From positions 321,567 to 385,566 of the forward strand of contig NZ_BDUB01000001.1 of NCBI RefSeq assembly GCF_002218065.1: DNA of 64,000 bases, in the 5' to 3' direction. This document shows, one piece after another, positions 32,751 to 42,393 of this stretch. How positions within the stretch are numbered: the first letter of the stretch is position 1; each line of letters begins with the position of its first letter. The position numbers and the translations under genes were made by a program. Source of the stretch: Nodularia sp. NIES-3585 (lineage in GTDB: Bacteria; Cyanobacteriota; Cyanobacteriia; Cyanobacteriales; Nostocaceae). The notes beneath the pieces are model-generated. The model was not told the DNA's origin. It did not search any database and was given only the letters and a program-made list of their open reading frames with translations.

Positions 32751-35747
32751 TTACACATTCACTTGTTGTTGCTGATAAAGGTAAGAATAATGACCTTTAG
32801 CAGCCATTAATTCTTGATGGCTTCCTTGTTCTATCAATCTGCCATTATCCATCACGACAATCATATCTGCATGGCTGACAGTGGTGAGGCGATGGGTAAT
32901 AAAGAAGACCGTGTTACCTTTAAAAGCATTAGCTAAATTTAAACAAACTTGTCGCTCCGTAGGATAATCTAGGGCGCTTGTGGCTTCGTCTAAAACTAAT
33001 AATTTTGGTCGTTGTAGAATAGAACGCGCGATCGCAATTCTTTGTCTTTGTCCACCTGAAAGTCCAGCCCCCCGCTCTCCTACGCGGGTATTGTAACCGT
33101 TGGGTAAGGACATAATAAAATCGTGCGCCACAGCAATGCGAGCAGCTGCAATAATTTCGTCTGTTGTAGAATCGGGGTTCGTTAAAGCAATATTTTCCTG
33201 AACAGTTCCATCAAACAATAGTGTTTCTTGGGGAACTACACCCACCTGTCGTCGCAGCGAATAAAGTTCCACTTTGGAAATATCGTAATTATCAATTAAA
33301 ATTCTGCCTGACTCCACTTCGTACAGTCTCAGCAGTAATTTCATTAACGTACTTTTCCCTGAACCACTTTGCCCCACGATACCAATAAATTGCCCCGATG
33401 CAATTTCCAGATTAACGTTAGAAAGTTGTAAGGGACCGCTTGTCGCAAATCGGAAGGAAACATTTTCAAATTTCACGCTTCCCGAAATTGCGGGTAAGGG
33501 AATATTTCCGCGGTCTAATTCACCTTCTTGTGGTGTATCAACAATATCGCTTAAACGCTCCAGGGATAATGCAGTTTCTTGGAAACTTTGCCAGAGTTGA
33601 GCTAAACGTAAGATAGGGCTAGTGACGTAACCTGAGATAATCCTAAAAGCGATTAATTCACCTAGGGTTAATTCTCCTTGCAGGACTAAATAAGAACCCA
33701 ACCACAACACTAGCAATGCACTAAGTTTATTGAGGAAACTACTAGTAGAGTTAGCTAAAGTAGAAGTGATTACAGTTTTAAACCCTGCAGCTACATACCG
33801 TGCATAACGCTCTTGCCAGGAAAAACGCGATTGCAATTCAATATTTTGCGCTTTTACTGTTTGAATACCTGACATTACCTCAACCAAATAAGATTGAGTA
33901 TGGGCGTTGCGTTCAGCTTTTGTCCGTAACTGTTTGCTAATAGTGGGAGAAGCAATTAAAGTGAGAATAATAAATATTGGTATTGTTCCTAAACCTACTA
34001 AAGTTAGCTGCCAACTATAAAACAGCATCACGACAATATAAATTACTGAGAATACGGCATCTAAGACCACTGTTAAGGCTGTACCAGTGAGAAACTGACG
34101 AATATTCTCTAATTCGTTGACGCGAGTCGCCAGTTCGCCTACAGGTCGGCGTTCAAAATAACGTAGTGGTAGACGTAGTAAGTGGTCAATAATCTGTGAC
34201 CCCAAACCCATATCGATGCGGTTGGTCGTATCAACAAATAAGTAAGTTCTTAATGTGGTAAGTAATGCTTCAAATATGCCCACAACTAAGAGCAAAACTC
34301 CTAAAACATTTAGGGTACTAATGCTATTTTGGACTATAACTTTGTCGATAATTAACTGAATAACCAAGGGATTAGCTAGCTGGGCTAACTGCACAAAAAA
34401 TGAAGCAATAAAAACTTCTACGAGAACTCGCCGATGCTTTGACAGATAAGGAACAAACCATTGGATACCAAAGCGTTCTTGAGGTGTTTCCTTTGTAGCA
34501 GCCAGCAATAAAACTTTCACCTGGGGAGGTAAATTGCTTTCATCAATATCTAATTTGGCGATAAATTCAGCAGGTTTGCAACGGACAATTCCTTGGGATG
34601 GCACACCTGCAACAATAGTATTAGCAACTGTTTCATATAAAACAGCATAACTATCACCATAATAAATTAATGCTGGTGTAGGAATGCGTGTAATTGCTGC
34701 CACAGGTAAGTCTACTAACTGGGATTTGAGTCCGATTAATTCGGCTACGTATGCACAGGCGGGAAAGGATATAGTAGAATGGCGTTTGATTTGTTCAGTT
34801 AAGATGCGGCGAATCACTTCCCGGCGAAAGGGAATTTTTAGGTGTTTCGAGAGCATTTGAAAACAGGCAAAGATGGTATTTAATTCACCTTTACCGCTCA
34901 CAAATGGGTAATTTTGACGTTTTTGTTTACCTGTCTCCGGAGATGCTTCGGACTGGGGAATTTCTTCTTCAGATGCGTAGGGAATTTCTAGGTCATCTGT
35001 GACAATGGGTTGGGTAAGTTGTACAGGAATCTGCACTTGATGACTATCTAAAAATGATAAGTCTGCGGGAGATAAACCAATCAAGCGGGCGCGATTTGTT
35101 CCTTTAACTTCTAGTGTCTCACCTAATTCTAACTGGGAACCAGGAGAGAAATTTGTGACTGAACTACCGCCACTGACAAACCAGATATTTTCGTTATCTA
35201 GTTGGCTAACTGGGGTTTTTCCTGGATGAAGGTAATGTATTTTTGCTCTGGATAAGGCTTGTTCAGCCAGTTCGGTGAAATTAAGAACTGCGTTGGCTTG
35301 CTTTTCGACTTGTGAACCCAGAACATCAAATACCTCTATCAAATGACTGCGGTTTAAGCGTGTATCGGCAAAGTTTGGGTAGGAAGCAACTAAGCGTAAA
35401 TATTCGATTTTACTCAAGTTGAGACAGATAACTTCGGTGGAAGCGATCGCGGTTTCACAGGCAACCTCACGTAATATACTAATCTCACCGATAATTGCGC
35501 CTGGTTGTAATAATTTTAATGTCGTAGGGATTTGCGTTTGGGGATGATATCCTAAAAAACGGACTTTTCCTTCGTAAATAATTGTAATTTGTTCGGGAAG
35601 TTTTTCTTTCCCAATGATTTTTTGTCCTATGCGATAGCGCCAAGCTTGTACTTGTTTGGAGAGATGAGTTATCTCTTCAGTGGGTAAATGCTCAAACCCC
35701 TCTAGGTTTGAAAGAAATTCTTGAAAGGAACTAGTAATATAAGTCAT
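32751..35747 (-). CDS. Peptidase-type ABC exporter with cNMP-binding and inactive C39-like domains
   Basis: Domain order: cyclic-nucleotide-binding fold (about 15-130, with GEISILREVACETAIAST), a linker, a C39-like domain (about 280-410), a six-helix ABC membrane domain (about 430-720) and an ATPase (about 760-990) with Walker A VGQSGSGKSTLM, signature LSGGQRQRIAIAR and Walker B LLVLDEATSALD. In the C39 region Thr291 replaces the catalytic Cys (NTIFACFQML) and Ser replaces the His (GDSYAVLY), so it should recognise rather than cut its cargo, like HlyB. The overall plan recalls HetC-type and bacteriocin exporters of Nostocales. It is preceded by a prolyl isomerase gene and followed by HlyD. 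Confidence 0.9.
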   Translation of the reverse strand: MTYITSSFQEFLSNLEGFEHLPTEEITHLSKQVQAWRYRIGQKIIGKEKLPEQITIIYEGKVRFLGYHPQTQIPTTLKLLQPGAIIGEISILREVACETAIASTEVICLNLSKIEYLRLVASYPNFADTRLNRSHLIEVFDVLGSQVEKQANAVLNFTELAEQALSRAKIHYLHPGKTPVSQLDNENIWFVSGGSSVTNFSPGSQLELGETLEVKGTNRARLIGLSPADLSFLDSHQVQIPVQLTQPIVTDDLEIPYASEEEIPQSEASPETGKQKRQNYPFVSGKGELNTIFACFQMLSKHLKIPFRREVIRRILTEQIKRHSTISFPACAYVAELIGLKSQLVDLPVAAITRIPTPALIYYGDSYAVLYETVANTIVAGVPSQGIVRCKPAEFIAKLDIDESNLPPQVKVLLLAATKETPQERFGIQWFVPYLSKHRRVLVEVFIASFFVQLAQLANPLVIQLIIDKVIVQNSISTLNVLGVLLLVVGIFEALLTTLRTYLFVDTTNRIDMGLGSQIIDHLLRLPLRYFERRPVGELATRVNELENIRQFLTGTALTVVLDAVFSVIYIVVMLFYSWQLTLVGLGTIPIFIILTLIASPTISKQLRTKAERNAHTQSYLVEVMSGIQTVKAQNIELQSRFSWQERYARYVAAGFKTVITSTLANSTSSFLNKLSALLVLWLGSYLVLQGELTLGELIAFRIISGYVTSPILRLAQLWQSFQETALSLERLSDIVDTPQEGELDRGNIPLPAISGSVKFENVSFRFATSGPLQLSNVNLEIASGQFIGIVGQSGSGKSTLMKLLLRLYEVESGRILIDNYDISKVELYSLRRQVGVVPQETLLFDGTVQENIALTNPDSTTDEIIAAARIAVAHDFIMSLPNGYNTRVGERGAGLSGGQRQRIAIARSILQRPKLLVLDEATSALDYPTERQVCLNLANAFKGNTVFFITHRLTTVSHADMIVVMDNGRLIEQGSHQELMAAKGHYSYLYQQQQVNV

Positions 35748-35814
35748 TCCCTGATAATTGTATATACAAGTTGATTGATAATGAGAACCTGAAAAATAAG
35801 TTTATTTTTCATTG

Positions 35815-36609
35815 TTATGTCTCAACTGTGGCATATTTTCGTTGGTTAATTTGGCAATTTTGTGCTAATATCTGGGCTTGTAGCCAACTATTAAAACGTT
35901 CATTCAGCAAGCGTTGACGCAGTGAATTATCTAACTGTGTCAGCAATAACTTCTCTAGGCGGACTATCACGATCCAGTTTTCTAATTGAGTTGGTGGTAA
36001 CAGTTGTTGTGGCTGGCTACTGGCTAATATCTTCGCTAAAACTGGATGGATAGTTTGTAATTCCAGCGGACCAACTAAACCATTTGTCTGTGCTTCGGGT
36101 CCTTGAGAATATTCTCGTGCCAATTCGGCAAAACTTTGTTCTCCTGCTTGCAGGCGAAAATAGATTTCTTGAGCAATGCCCACATCATTAGTTCTGATCA
36201 GAGAATAAACTACTCGATCTAATTGGGGTTTGCGCTGGGAAAAATAAGATTCTAAATCGCCAGACCAAGTGAGTTGCTTGAATTTTTCTATTTTAAATTG
36301 CCGGATAGCGATCGCATCCAATTGTTCTGCACTCATGTTATTTTGCTCCAGCCAACGCTGACGTGCATCATCAGAGGTAATTTGATAATGTTGGGCTAGC
36401 TTTTCATAGGCAATTTTCTCTTCTTCTGGTGTACATGAAATTGGTGCGATCGCTTGGTCAAGCAACACCTCTTTGATCAGCTGCGGCAGCATTTGGTATT
36501 TTTCCAGCAATGGTAACACTTCTGTGGCCGTCAACTGGCGATCGCCTACTTGCAGAACTGGCATCATGTTACTTTCAATTTGTGTTGCCACGAAAATTAA
36601 TCCTCTCAA
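35815..36609 (-). CDS. PpiC/SurA-type peptidyl-prolyl isomerase
   Basis: The 264-residue protein has an N-terminal SurA-like helical chaperone region and a parvulin domain (about residues 130-220) recognised from VVYSLIRTNDVGIAQEI, AGEQSFAELAREYSQGPEAQ and GLVGPLELQTIHPVLAKIL. There is no signal peptide, so it acts in the cytoplasm, probably on the exporter's cargo. A start at Met15 or Met16 (36567 or 36564) is also reasonable. It is the first gene of the PPIase-ABC-HlyD operon, an arrangement seen with secreted peptides in other cyanobacteria. Confidence 0.82.
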   Translation of the reverse strand: MRGLIFVATQIESNMMPVLQVGDRQLTATEVLPLLEKYQMLPQLIKEVLLDQAIAPISCTPEEEKIAYEKLAQHYQITSDDARQRWLEQNNMSAEQLDAIAIRQFKIEKFKQLTWSGDLESYFSQRKPQLDRVVYSLIRTNDVGIAQEIYFRLQAGEQSFAELAREYSQGPEAQTNGLVGPLELQTIHPVLAKILASSQPQQLLPPTQLENWIVIVRLEKLLLTQLDNSLRQRLLNERFNSWLQAQILAQNCQINQRKYATVET

Positions 36610-36978
36610 TGAAGATAGTGGAAATATTTTGAGAAAAGATTATGACTTGGTTAAGTTTAGATAAACAATATTATTTTAGTTCATTTTTGGCATTTACAAT
36701 TTCATGCTTCAATTTAAATTTAATACTTCCAACTTGTTGTTCAGCCTGATTTTTTTATAACTTAGACATACTTTTAATAGTTGAAAGTATACTACTTGAC
36801 TTGCTTCTAAAATACCTATATGTAAACTTGTATTTATATATAAGTAACTTCAGAATGTTGAGTAAAATCCAAGTAATGTGAGTTTACTTTATGTTTAAAT
36901 ATAACAAATAAGTAGAGTAAATTCACTGAAATTATTGCATAATTATGAGAAATTAAAAATTATTTTGCCAAATATATA

Positions 36979-37140
36979 ATGAACATAAGTAAATACAACG
37001 ATGAAAAAAATCGCTTAATCGAATTTAGATACGTTGCTGCAGCTATGTTGTCAAAGGCGATGGTTTTAGACGAAGTTTCAGATATTTGTGAGGCTTTTTG
37101 TACTTTCATTGCAAATCGTTACATTGCCGTGATATGCTAA
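36979..37140 (+). CDS. Possible small protein, 53 aa, divergent from the export operon
   Basis: The ATG frame encodes a 53-residue peptide starting MNISKYNDEKNRLIEFRYVA with a hydrophobic C-terminal half containing three Cys (at positions 37, 41 and 53). It lies 370 bp from the divergent export operon. It lacks a GG leader and I recognise no Nif11 or nitrile-hydratase leader signature. The size and position make it a candidate cargo peptide, but chance ORF is possible. Confidence 0.3.
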   Translation: MNISKYNDEKNRLIEFRYVAAAMLSKAMVLDEVSDICEAFCTFIANRYIAVIC

Positions 37141-37476
37141 CGATAAAGTAATAAACGTCTTTGTAATTGTTCAATAGTAATCAGGTTTGGGTAATGTCGC
37201 AGGTAACGATCTCTTCGCTAGCCTTAAATAGTTGGGATTGTCCGCCTTGAATTGTAGCCTGATATTTGCAGTCATCACAAGTATGAAAGCTAGTCTTGGA
37301 AGAAAACAGGCTAACTCTAATTTAGATTGAGCGCCAACGCCATAGCTGCCCTGACCAAGGAGCTTTTCGTAGTCAAGGCTGGGCTTCGCCCATGGCAGAT
37401 CACGAATTGAGGCTGTAGATTTATTTGGTTTTTCATAGTCTGTCTGCGTGAGTTATTCACTTGATTCAGGGTTCCT

Positions 37477-37507
37477 GCATACTGTCTGACTCTGCGAATC
37501 AGTATGC
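37477..37507. promoter_or_regulatory. Inverted repeat upstream of SulP gene
   Basis: GCATACTG (37477-37484) and CAGTATGC (37500-37507) are perfect complements separated by 15 bp, 90 bp before the SulP start. An operator for a dimeric regulator is possible; a weak terminator is the alternative. Confidence 0.35.
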
Positions 37508-37597
37508 TTTATTACCCAAATCTTGTTGACAGGTGGACTATTTGAAGTGCGCCAAATTACTGGTAATTTTAGATGAATAACGGCGCTAGGAGGAAAC

Positions 37598-39070
37598 TTG
37601 AACGGAACAATTTTGAGGCGAGAGTGGTTTTTTAACACTCAGCGAGACATTATGGCTGGGGCTGTCGTTGGGCTGGCACTCATTCCAGAAGCGATCGCTT
37701 TTTCAATTATTGCCGGGGTAGATCCCAAAGTTGGGCTTTACGCTTCATTTATTATTGCCGTGATCACAGCCTTTTTAGGAGGCAGACCAGGGTCAATTTC
37801 CGCCGCCACAGGCGCAATGGCGCTGTTGATGATTGATTTAGTCAAAGATCATGGTTTGCAATATTTATTCGCCGCCACCTTTTTAACCGGAGTTTTTCAA
37901 GTTTTGTTTGGGGTGATGAAACTAGGTCGCCAAATGAAATTTGTCCCCAGGGCGGTGATGATTGGCTATATCAATGCCCTGGCGGTGTTAATTTTTCTCG
38001 CCCAGATACCGCAATTAACCAATGTTCCGCCCACTGTATATGTGCTGACTATCCTTTCCTTGGGGATTATTTATATACTACCTCGCTTCACCAAAGTAGT
38101 ACCCTCTCCCTTAGTGGCTTTAGCAGTGATGACCATAGCAGCGATCGCGCTCAAACTTCAAGTCCCCACCGTCGGAGATATGGGCGAGCTACCCACTACT
38201 CTACCTTTCTTTGCCCTCCCCCAAGTGCAGTGGAATCTGGAAACATTAAAGATTATTCTGCCCTATTCCCTAACCTTAGCGATCGTGGGTTTATTGGCTT
38301 CCTTCTTAACAGCTTCCCTAGTAGATGAACTTACAGATACCCCCAGCGATAAAAACCAAGAAGCCAAAGGACAAGGCATTGCTAATATTGTGACTGCCTT
38401 CTTTGGGGGTATGGCCGGGTGTGGCATGATTGGGCAATCAGTGATTAATGTGCAGTCTGGCGGACGAGGGAGACTCTCAACCCTTGCATCTGGCATTTTC
38501 CTGTTATTTGCCATTTTGTTCTTACAGGATTGGGTGAAGCAAATGCCGATGGCCGCATTAGTCGCCGTCATGATTATGGTATCAATTGGGACATTTCGCT
38601 GGTCATCCTTAAAAAATCTTCCCCGCATCCCTCGCACTGAAACAGCCGTCATGTTAACTACTATGTTCGTGACAATTTTTACCCGTAATTTTGCCGTCGG
38701 CGTAATCACAGGTATTGTCATGAGTACAGTCTTCTTCTCCAGCAAAATTGCCCAGTTAGTATTTGTGGATAAAGTGCTGAGTGAAGATGGCGGACATCGG
38801 ACTTACAAAGTAGCCGGGCAAATTTTCTTTTTATCGAGAGATGAGTTTCTCGCGTCTTTTGATTTTAGCGAACTCGTCGAGCGCGTCACCATTGATTTAA
38901 CTCATGCTCACCTCTGGGATCAAGGTGCAGTGGAAGTCCTTGATAAAGCAGTCATGAAATTTCGCCGGAATGGCGTAGATGTAGAACTCATCGGACTAAA
39001 TGAAGCCAGTGCTACCTTGCTGGATAAATTAGCAATTTCTCAAAACGCTGATGCTTTGAAAAAGCCCTAG
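37598..39070 (+). CDS. SulP-family anion permease with STAS domain
   Basis: The start is TTG with an excellent Shine-Dalgarno (AGGAGG, 7 bp upstream). About 10-12 membrane segments begin with the SulP signature [20 protein letters not shown], and the C-terminus (about residues 400-480) is a STAS domain ([19 protein letters not shown]). SulP carriers move sulfate, bicarbonate or other anions, often with Na+. It is only distantly like the BicA gene 1 kb downstream and belongs to a different SulP branch. The universal stress gene follows 45 bp later and is probably co-transcribed. Confidence 0.88.
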   Translation: MNGTILRREWFFNTQRDIMAGAVVGLALIPEAIAFSIIAGVDPKVGLYASFIIAVITAFLGGRPGSISAATGAMALLMIDLVKDHGLQYLFAATFLTGVFQVLFGVMKLGRQMKFVPRAVMIGYINALAVLIFLAQIPQLTNVPPTVYVLTILSLGIIYILPRFTKVVPSPLVALAVMTIAAIALKLQVPTVGDMGELPTTLPFFALPQVQWNLETLKIILPYSLTLAIVGLLASFLTASLVDELTDTPSDKNQEAKGQGIANIVTAFFGGMAGCGMIGQSVINVQSGGRGRLSTLASGIFLLFAILFLQDWVKQMPMAALVAVMIMVSIGTFRWSSLKNLPRIPRTETAVMLTTMFVTIFTRNFAVGVITGIVMSTVFFSSKIAQLVFVDKVLSEDGGHRTYKVAGQIFFLSRDEFLASFDFSELVERVTIDLTHAHLWDQGAVEVLDKAVMKFRRNGVDVELIGLNEASATLLDKLAISQNADALKKP

Positions 39071-39115
39071 TATGTTTACCTTTTAATCTTTCCAAATCCA
39101 GGGTGTCAAGCCAAA

Positions 39116-39979
39116 ATGAAAAATATTTTACTTTGTACAGATGGTTCAGCTTTTGCTGAAAATGTTTATAAATATGGGGCTTGGTTTGCGATTCAATTTC
39201 ATGCCCACATTAATGTTTTGTTCGTCACAGATATTCGCAGCCAACAAGTAGCTTCCACTGGGAACTTAAGCGGTAGCATTGGGCTTGGTGCTTCCGAAAA
39301 GTTGCTCCATGAATTAGTGGAGTTAGAACATAAAAAAGCCAAGCTGAATAATCAACGCGCTCGGTTGATTTTACAAAATGCCTGCCAAACTCTCACATCT
39401 GAGGGCATTGAAGATTTTAAGTTAACAAATAAAACCGGATTTCTGGTAGATTGTTTTCATGAATTTGAAAGTGATTCCGATTTGATTGTTTTAGGTAAAC
39501 GGGGAGAAGCAGCAGATTTTGCCTCTGGACATTTAGGTGCAAATGTAGATCGGATTGTGCGGAGTAGTAGTAAGCCATGCTTAGTTATTCCCCGTGAATT
39601 TAAAGCGATTTTGCGCCTTTTAGTTGCTTATGACGGTAGTGCCACGGGGAAAAAACTCCTGCAATTTTTAGTAAATTCTCCTAGCTTCCAAAATTTAGAT
39701 ATCCATCTGCTGACGGTGGCTAAAAGTAACACAGTACAAACAGTAATGGAGAGACTAAATGAAGCTAAACAAGTGTTGGCAGGAGCAGGTTTTGATCCAA
39801 TTTGTAGCATCATAGAAGGTGAATCGGAAAAAGTCATAGGCAATTATGTTACCCAACAAGATATCAGCCTTTTGCTCATGGGAGCTTACGGACATAGCCG
39901 CATTCGCAATTTAGTAATTGGCAGTACCACAGCCCAACTGCTCAGAAGTAGCAATATTCCTGTATTGTTATTCCGTTAA
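39116..39979 (+). CDS. Tandem-domain universal stress protein
   Basis: The 287-residue protein holds two Usp domains (about 1-160 and 165-287). The second has the ATP-binding pattern GAYGHSRIRNLVIGSTT (G-x2-G-x9-GST). The first has GKRGEAADFASGHLG, an altered version of the same loop. Usp partners are often encoded beside SulP or other transporters and may sense energy state for them. It lies between SulP and BicA. Confidence 0.85.
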   Translation: MKNILLCTDGSAFAENVYKYGAWFAIQFHAHINVLFVTDIRSQQVASTGNLSGSIGLGASEKLLHELVELEHKKAKLNNQRARLILQNACQTLTSEGIEDFKLTNKTGFLVDCFHEFESDSDLIVLGKRGEAADFASGHLGANVDRIVRSSSKPCLVIPREFKAILRLLVAYDGSATGKKLLQFLVNSPSFQNLDIHLLTVAKSNTVQTVMERLNEAKQVLAGAGFDPICSIIEGESEKVIGNYVTQQDISLLLMGAYGHSRIRNLVIGSTTAQLLRSSNIPVLLFR

Positions 39980-40142
39980 GGGGATGTTTTAAAAGTGGTT
40001 ATTTATCATTTTAGACACTTATTTACCCTCTGTAGCCCACCTTGAAAAGGGAGTAATCAGAATAAAATCCCTCTAAAAAAGGGGGATTTAGGGAAATGAG
40101 GAATTTTAGAAAGTTCAATTTTTTAATCGAGGAAAATCTTTC

Positions 40143-41810
40143 GTGCAAATAACCAATGAAATCCATTTTCGTAACCTTCAAGGAGATATTCTTGGCGGCT
40201 TAACGGCGGCGGTGGTGGCCTTACCGATGTCATTAGCATTTGGTATTGCTTCTGGCGCGGGTGCTGCGGCTGGGTTATGGGGAGCAATATTAGTGGGATT
40301 TTTTGCCGCTGTGTTTGGTGGTACACCCAGCCTGATTTCTGAACCCACAGGTCCGATGACCGTAATTGTCACCGCCGTGATTGCTGGACTCCAAGCTCAG
40401 GATGAAAAGCAGGGTCTGGCAATGGCCTTTACTGTGGTGATGATGGCAGGAGTAGTTCAAATCCTGTTTGGGGTATTGCGATTGGGGCGGTATATTACCA
40501 TGCTGCCCTATAACGTCATTTCTGGATTTATGACCGGAATTGGCGTAATTCTAATTTTTTTGCAAATCGCACCCTTCTTGGGGCAAGCAACTCCTAAAGG
40601 TGGTGTTCTTGGTGTCCTCCAGAATCTCCCGACTCTCATTGCTAATATCAGTCCTACGGAAACTCTTTTAGGGGTAATAACTTTAGTCATTCTATTCTTT
40701 TACCCGGCTCGATTCAAAAAGGTTGTTCCCCCCCAACTGGTGGCTTTAGTCATCGGTACGGCAATTTCTTTGATTTTCTTTAGTAATGTTGAGATTCGCA
40801 CCATTGCCACTATCGGAAAAATTACTCCGGGTTTGCCTAACTTCCAGATGCCCACTTTTACCCCGCAAAATTTGCAGTTAATGTTTGTTAACTCCGTGGT
40901 ATTGGGAGTGGTGGGTTCTATTGATTGTTTGTTAACTTGTGTTGTATCTGACAGTCTCACCCGTACCGAACACAAATCTAACAAAGAATTAATCGGGCAA
41001 GGTATTGCTAATGTGATTACTGGCTTATGTGGGGGGATTGCAGGTTCTGGAGCGACAACGGCAACTGTAGTTAATATCCAAGCCGGTGGACGCACTGCGT
41101 TATCTGGTATTAGTCGGGCTTTGGTGCTGTTAGTTGTCGTATTGTGGGCGGCTCCTTTAACTTCTGGGATTCCCCTGGCTGTGTTAGCTGGGATTGTCTT
41201 AAAAGTAGGAATTAATATTATTGATTGGGGCTTTCTCAAACGGGTTCACAAAATTTCTTGGAAGGCAGCCGGAATTGTATATAGCGTGGTATTGCTAACG
41301 GTGTTTGTCGATTTAATGATCGCCGTAGCCGTCGGGGTATTTATTGCGAATATCTTGACTATTGAGCGCCTTGACCAGCTGCAAACCAATTCTGTGAAGG
41401 CGATTACTGACGCTGATGATCAAATTGTTCTGACTAACGAAGAAAAACAACTTTTAGATGCAGCTAATGGGCGAGTTTTGCTGTTCCATCTGAGTGGACC
41501 GATGATTTTCGGTGTTGCCAAAGCTATTGAGAGAGAACATCGTGCGATCGCTAACTACGATGTTTTAATTGTCGATTTAGGTGAAGTTCCTGTCCTGGGG
41601 GTAACTTCTTCTTTAGCGATTGAAAGTGCCATTCAAGAGGTTATTGATGCTGGACGGGACGTGATCATCGTCGGTGCAACCGGAAAGGTCAGAAATCGCT
41701 TAGAAAAGTTGGGTATTGCTGGTTTAATTCCGGGACACTACTGGATGAGCGATCGCTTGAATGCACTCAAAGAAGGGTTAGATTTGGTTCATTCAAAAGC
41801 AATGCTCTAG
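40143..41810 (+). CDS. bicA: BicA, sodium-dependent bicarbonate transporter (SulP family)
   Basis: The GTG start gives MQITNEIHFRNLQGDILGGL, and the sequence stays very close to the known BicA of marine Synechococcus along its whole length as I recall it, including ISEPTGPMTVIVTAVIAGL, SDSLTRTEHKSNKELIGQG and IAGSGATTATVVNIQAGGR. The C-terminus is a STAS domain (about 440-550; FHLSGPMIFGVAKAIEREH). BicA is a low-affinity, high-flux Na+/HCO3- symporter of the plasma membrane feeding the carboxysome. It ends before a repeat array and a convergent hypothetical gene. Confidence 0.93.
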   Translation: MQITNEIHFRNLQGDILGGLTAAVVALPMSLAFGIASGAGAAAGLWGAILVGFFAAVFGGTPSLISEPTGPMTVIVTAVIAGLQAQDEKQGLAMAFTVVMMAGVVQILFGVLRLGRYITMLPYNVISGFMTGIGVILIFLQIAPFLGQATPKGGVLGVLQNLPTLIANISPTETLLGVITLVILFFYPARFKKVVPPQLVALVIGTAISLIFFSNVEIRTIATIGKITPGLPNFQMPTFTPQNLQLMFVNSVVLGVVGSIDCLLTCVVSDSLTRTEHKSNKELIGQGIANVITGLCGGIAGSGATTATVVNIQAGGRTALSGISRALVLLVVVLWAAPLTSGIPLAVLAGIVLKVGINIIDWGFLKRVHKISWKAAGIVYSVVLLTVFVDLMIAVAVGVFIANILTIERLDQLQTNSVKAITDADDQIVLTNEEKQLLDAANGRVLLFHLSGPMIFGVAKAIEREHRAIANYDVLIVDLGEVPVLGVTSSLAIESAIQEVIDAGRDVIIVGATGKVRNRLEKLGIAGLIPGHYWMSDRLNALKEGLDLVHSKAML

Positions 41811-41831
41811 CAGCGCTAAAATTTACCCCCA

Positions 41832-41853
41832 GAGGCGTAGTAAAATACGCCTC
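41832..41853. terminator. Small hairpin after bicA
   Basis: GAGGCGTA-GTAAAA-TACGCCTC forms an 8-bp stem 22 bp after the bicA stop. It grades into the repeat array at 41846-41893, so the terminator role is tentative. Confidence 0.4.
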
Positions 41854-41893
41854 CGCGTACCTCTGCGCTAACCTCAGCGTACCTTTGCGTTAA
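41846..41893. repeat. Dispersed CGCGTACCTCTGCG-type repeat
   Basis: The series CCTCCGCGTACC, TCTGCGCTAACC, TCAGCGTACC, TTTGCGTTAAA is the reverse-orientation relative of the array at 13051-13093. Confidence 0.6.
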
Positions 41894-41914
41894 AAAAAAC
41901 TAGAATTTTTAGCC

Positions 41915-42241
41915 CTACCACCAAAGGCGATTGCCATTTTCGTCTACTCGTGCTTGGCGAATCACATCAGAAATTTCTTCTGCATCTCTCACATGGTGGA
42001 GTGCCTTTTTTGTGCCGTCAGGATATTCCACAACGAAATAAGTCGGGACTGTAATGTGATCACCTGTGATATCCGGTGCATCCACGGCTACTTGTTTCGC
42101 CTTCTCTTCGAGTGATTTCGATTCCTCAATTACATCTCCCGGATTCGCTGTTAAGTTTCTTTCCTTCGCTGTTGGTTCTTTGCGTGAATGCCAATCTTGA
42201 CTGACTGGCTGATTTATTTGATTTTTTAGTTTCTTAGCCAT
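41915..42241 (-). CDS. Hypothetical protein, 108 aa
   Basis: This small hydrophilic protein has a lysine-rich, probably disordered N-terminus and a compact C-terminal segment (about residues 64-108) with a strand pair (YFVVEYPDGTKKALHHV) and a helix (EEISDVIRQARVDENG), ending in WW. There is no signal peptide, and I do not recognise the family. It is flanked by repeat DNA on one side and a terminator hairpin for the next gene on the other. Confidence 0.6.
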   Translation of the reverse strand: MAKKLKNQINQPVSQDWHSRKEPTAKERNLTANPGDVIEESKSLEEKAKQVAVDAPDITGDHITVPTYFVVEYPDGTKKALHHVRDAEEISDVIRQARVDENGNRLWW

Positions 42242-42314
42242 GATATTTTTTCTGATGAAAATTTATACATTCACTAAGAACAATTTAAAAAATTAAAGAC
42301 ATAATGAGTTCTTT

Positions 42315-42355
42315 CTAGAGAGAGAGTTCGCAATCAAATTAATCTCTCTCTCTAG
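42315..42355 (-). terminator. Terminator hairpin of the TetR gene
   Basis: CTAGAGAGAGAG (42315-42326) is perfectly inverted at 42344-42355, a 12-bp stem with a 17-nt loop, about 40 bp past the stop of the minus-strand TetR gene. Confidence 0.6.
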
Positions 42356-42393
42356 TTGCGGATGAATTTAGTATAATCACGAAGGTATTTGTA

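Larger units (their letters stand above)
36610..37597. other. Nearly 1 kb gap between the export operon and SulP
   Basis: The left third is very AT-rich promoter DNA. A 53-codon ORF lies at 36979-37140 on the plus strand. Further right are a small hairpin (GGGCTTCGCCC, near 37382) and an inverted repeat at 37477-37507 upstream of the SulP gene. Nothing else is recognisable. Confidence 0.4.

Noticed and set aside
31147-36609. Assigning the exporter as HetC itself
   Set aside because: The domain plan is similar, but no hetP or other heterocyst gene is adjacent and HlyD and PPIase genes are; homology by eye is not enough to name it.
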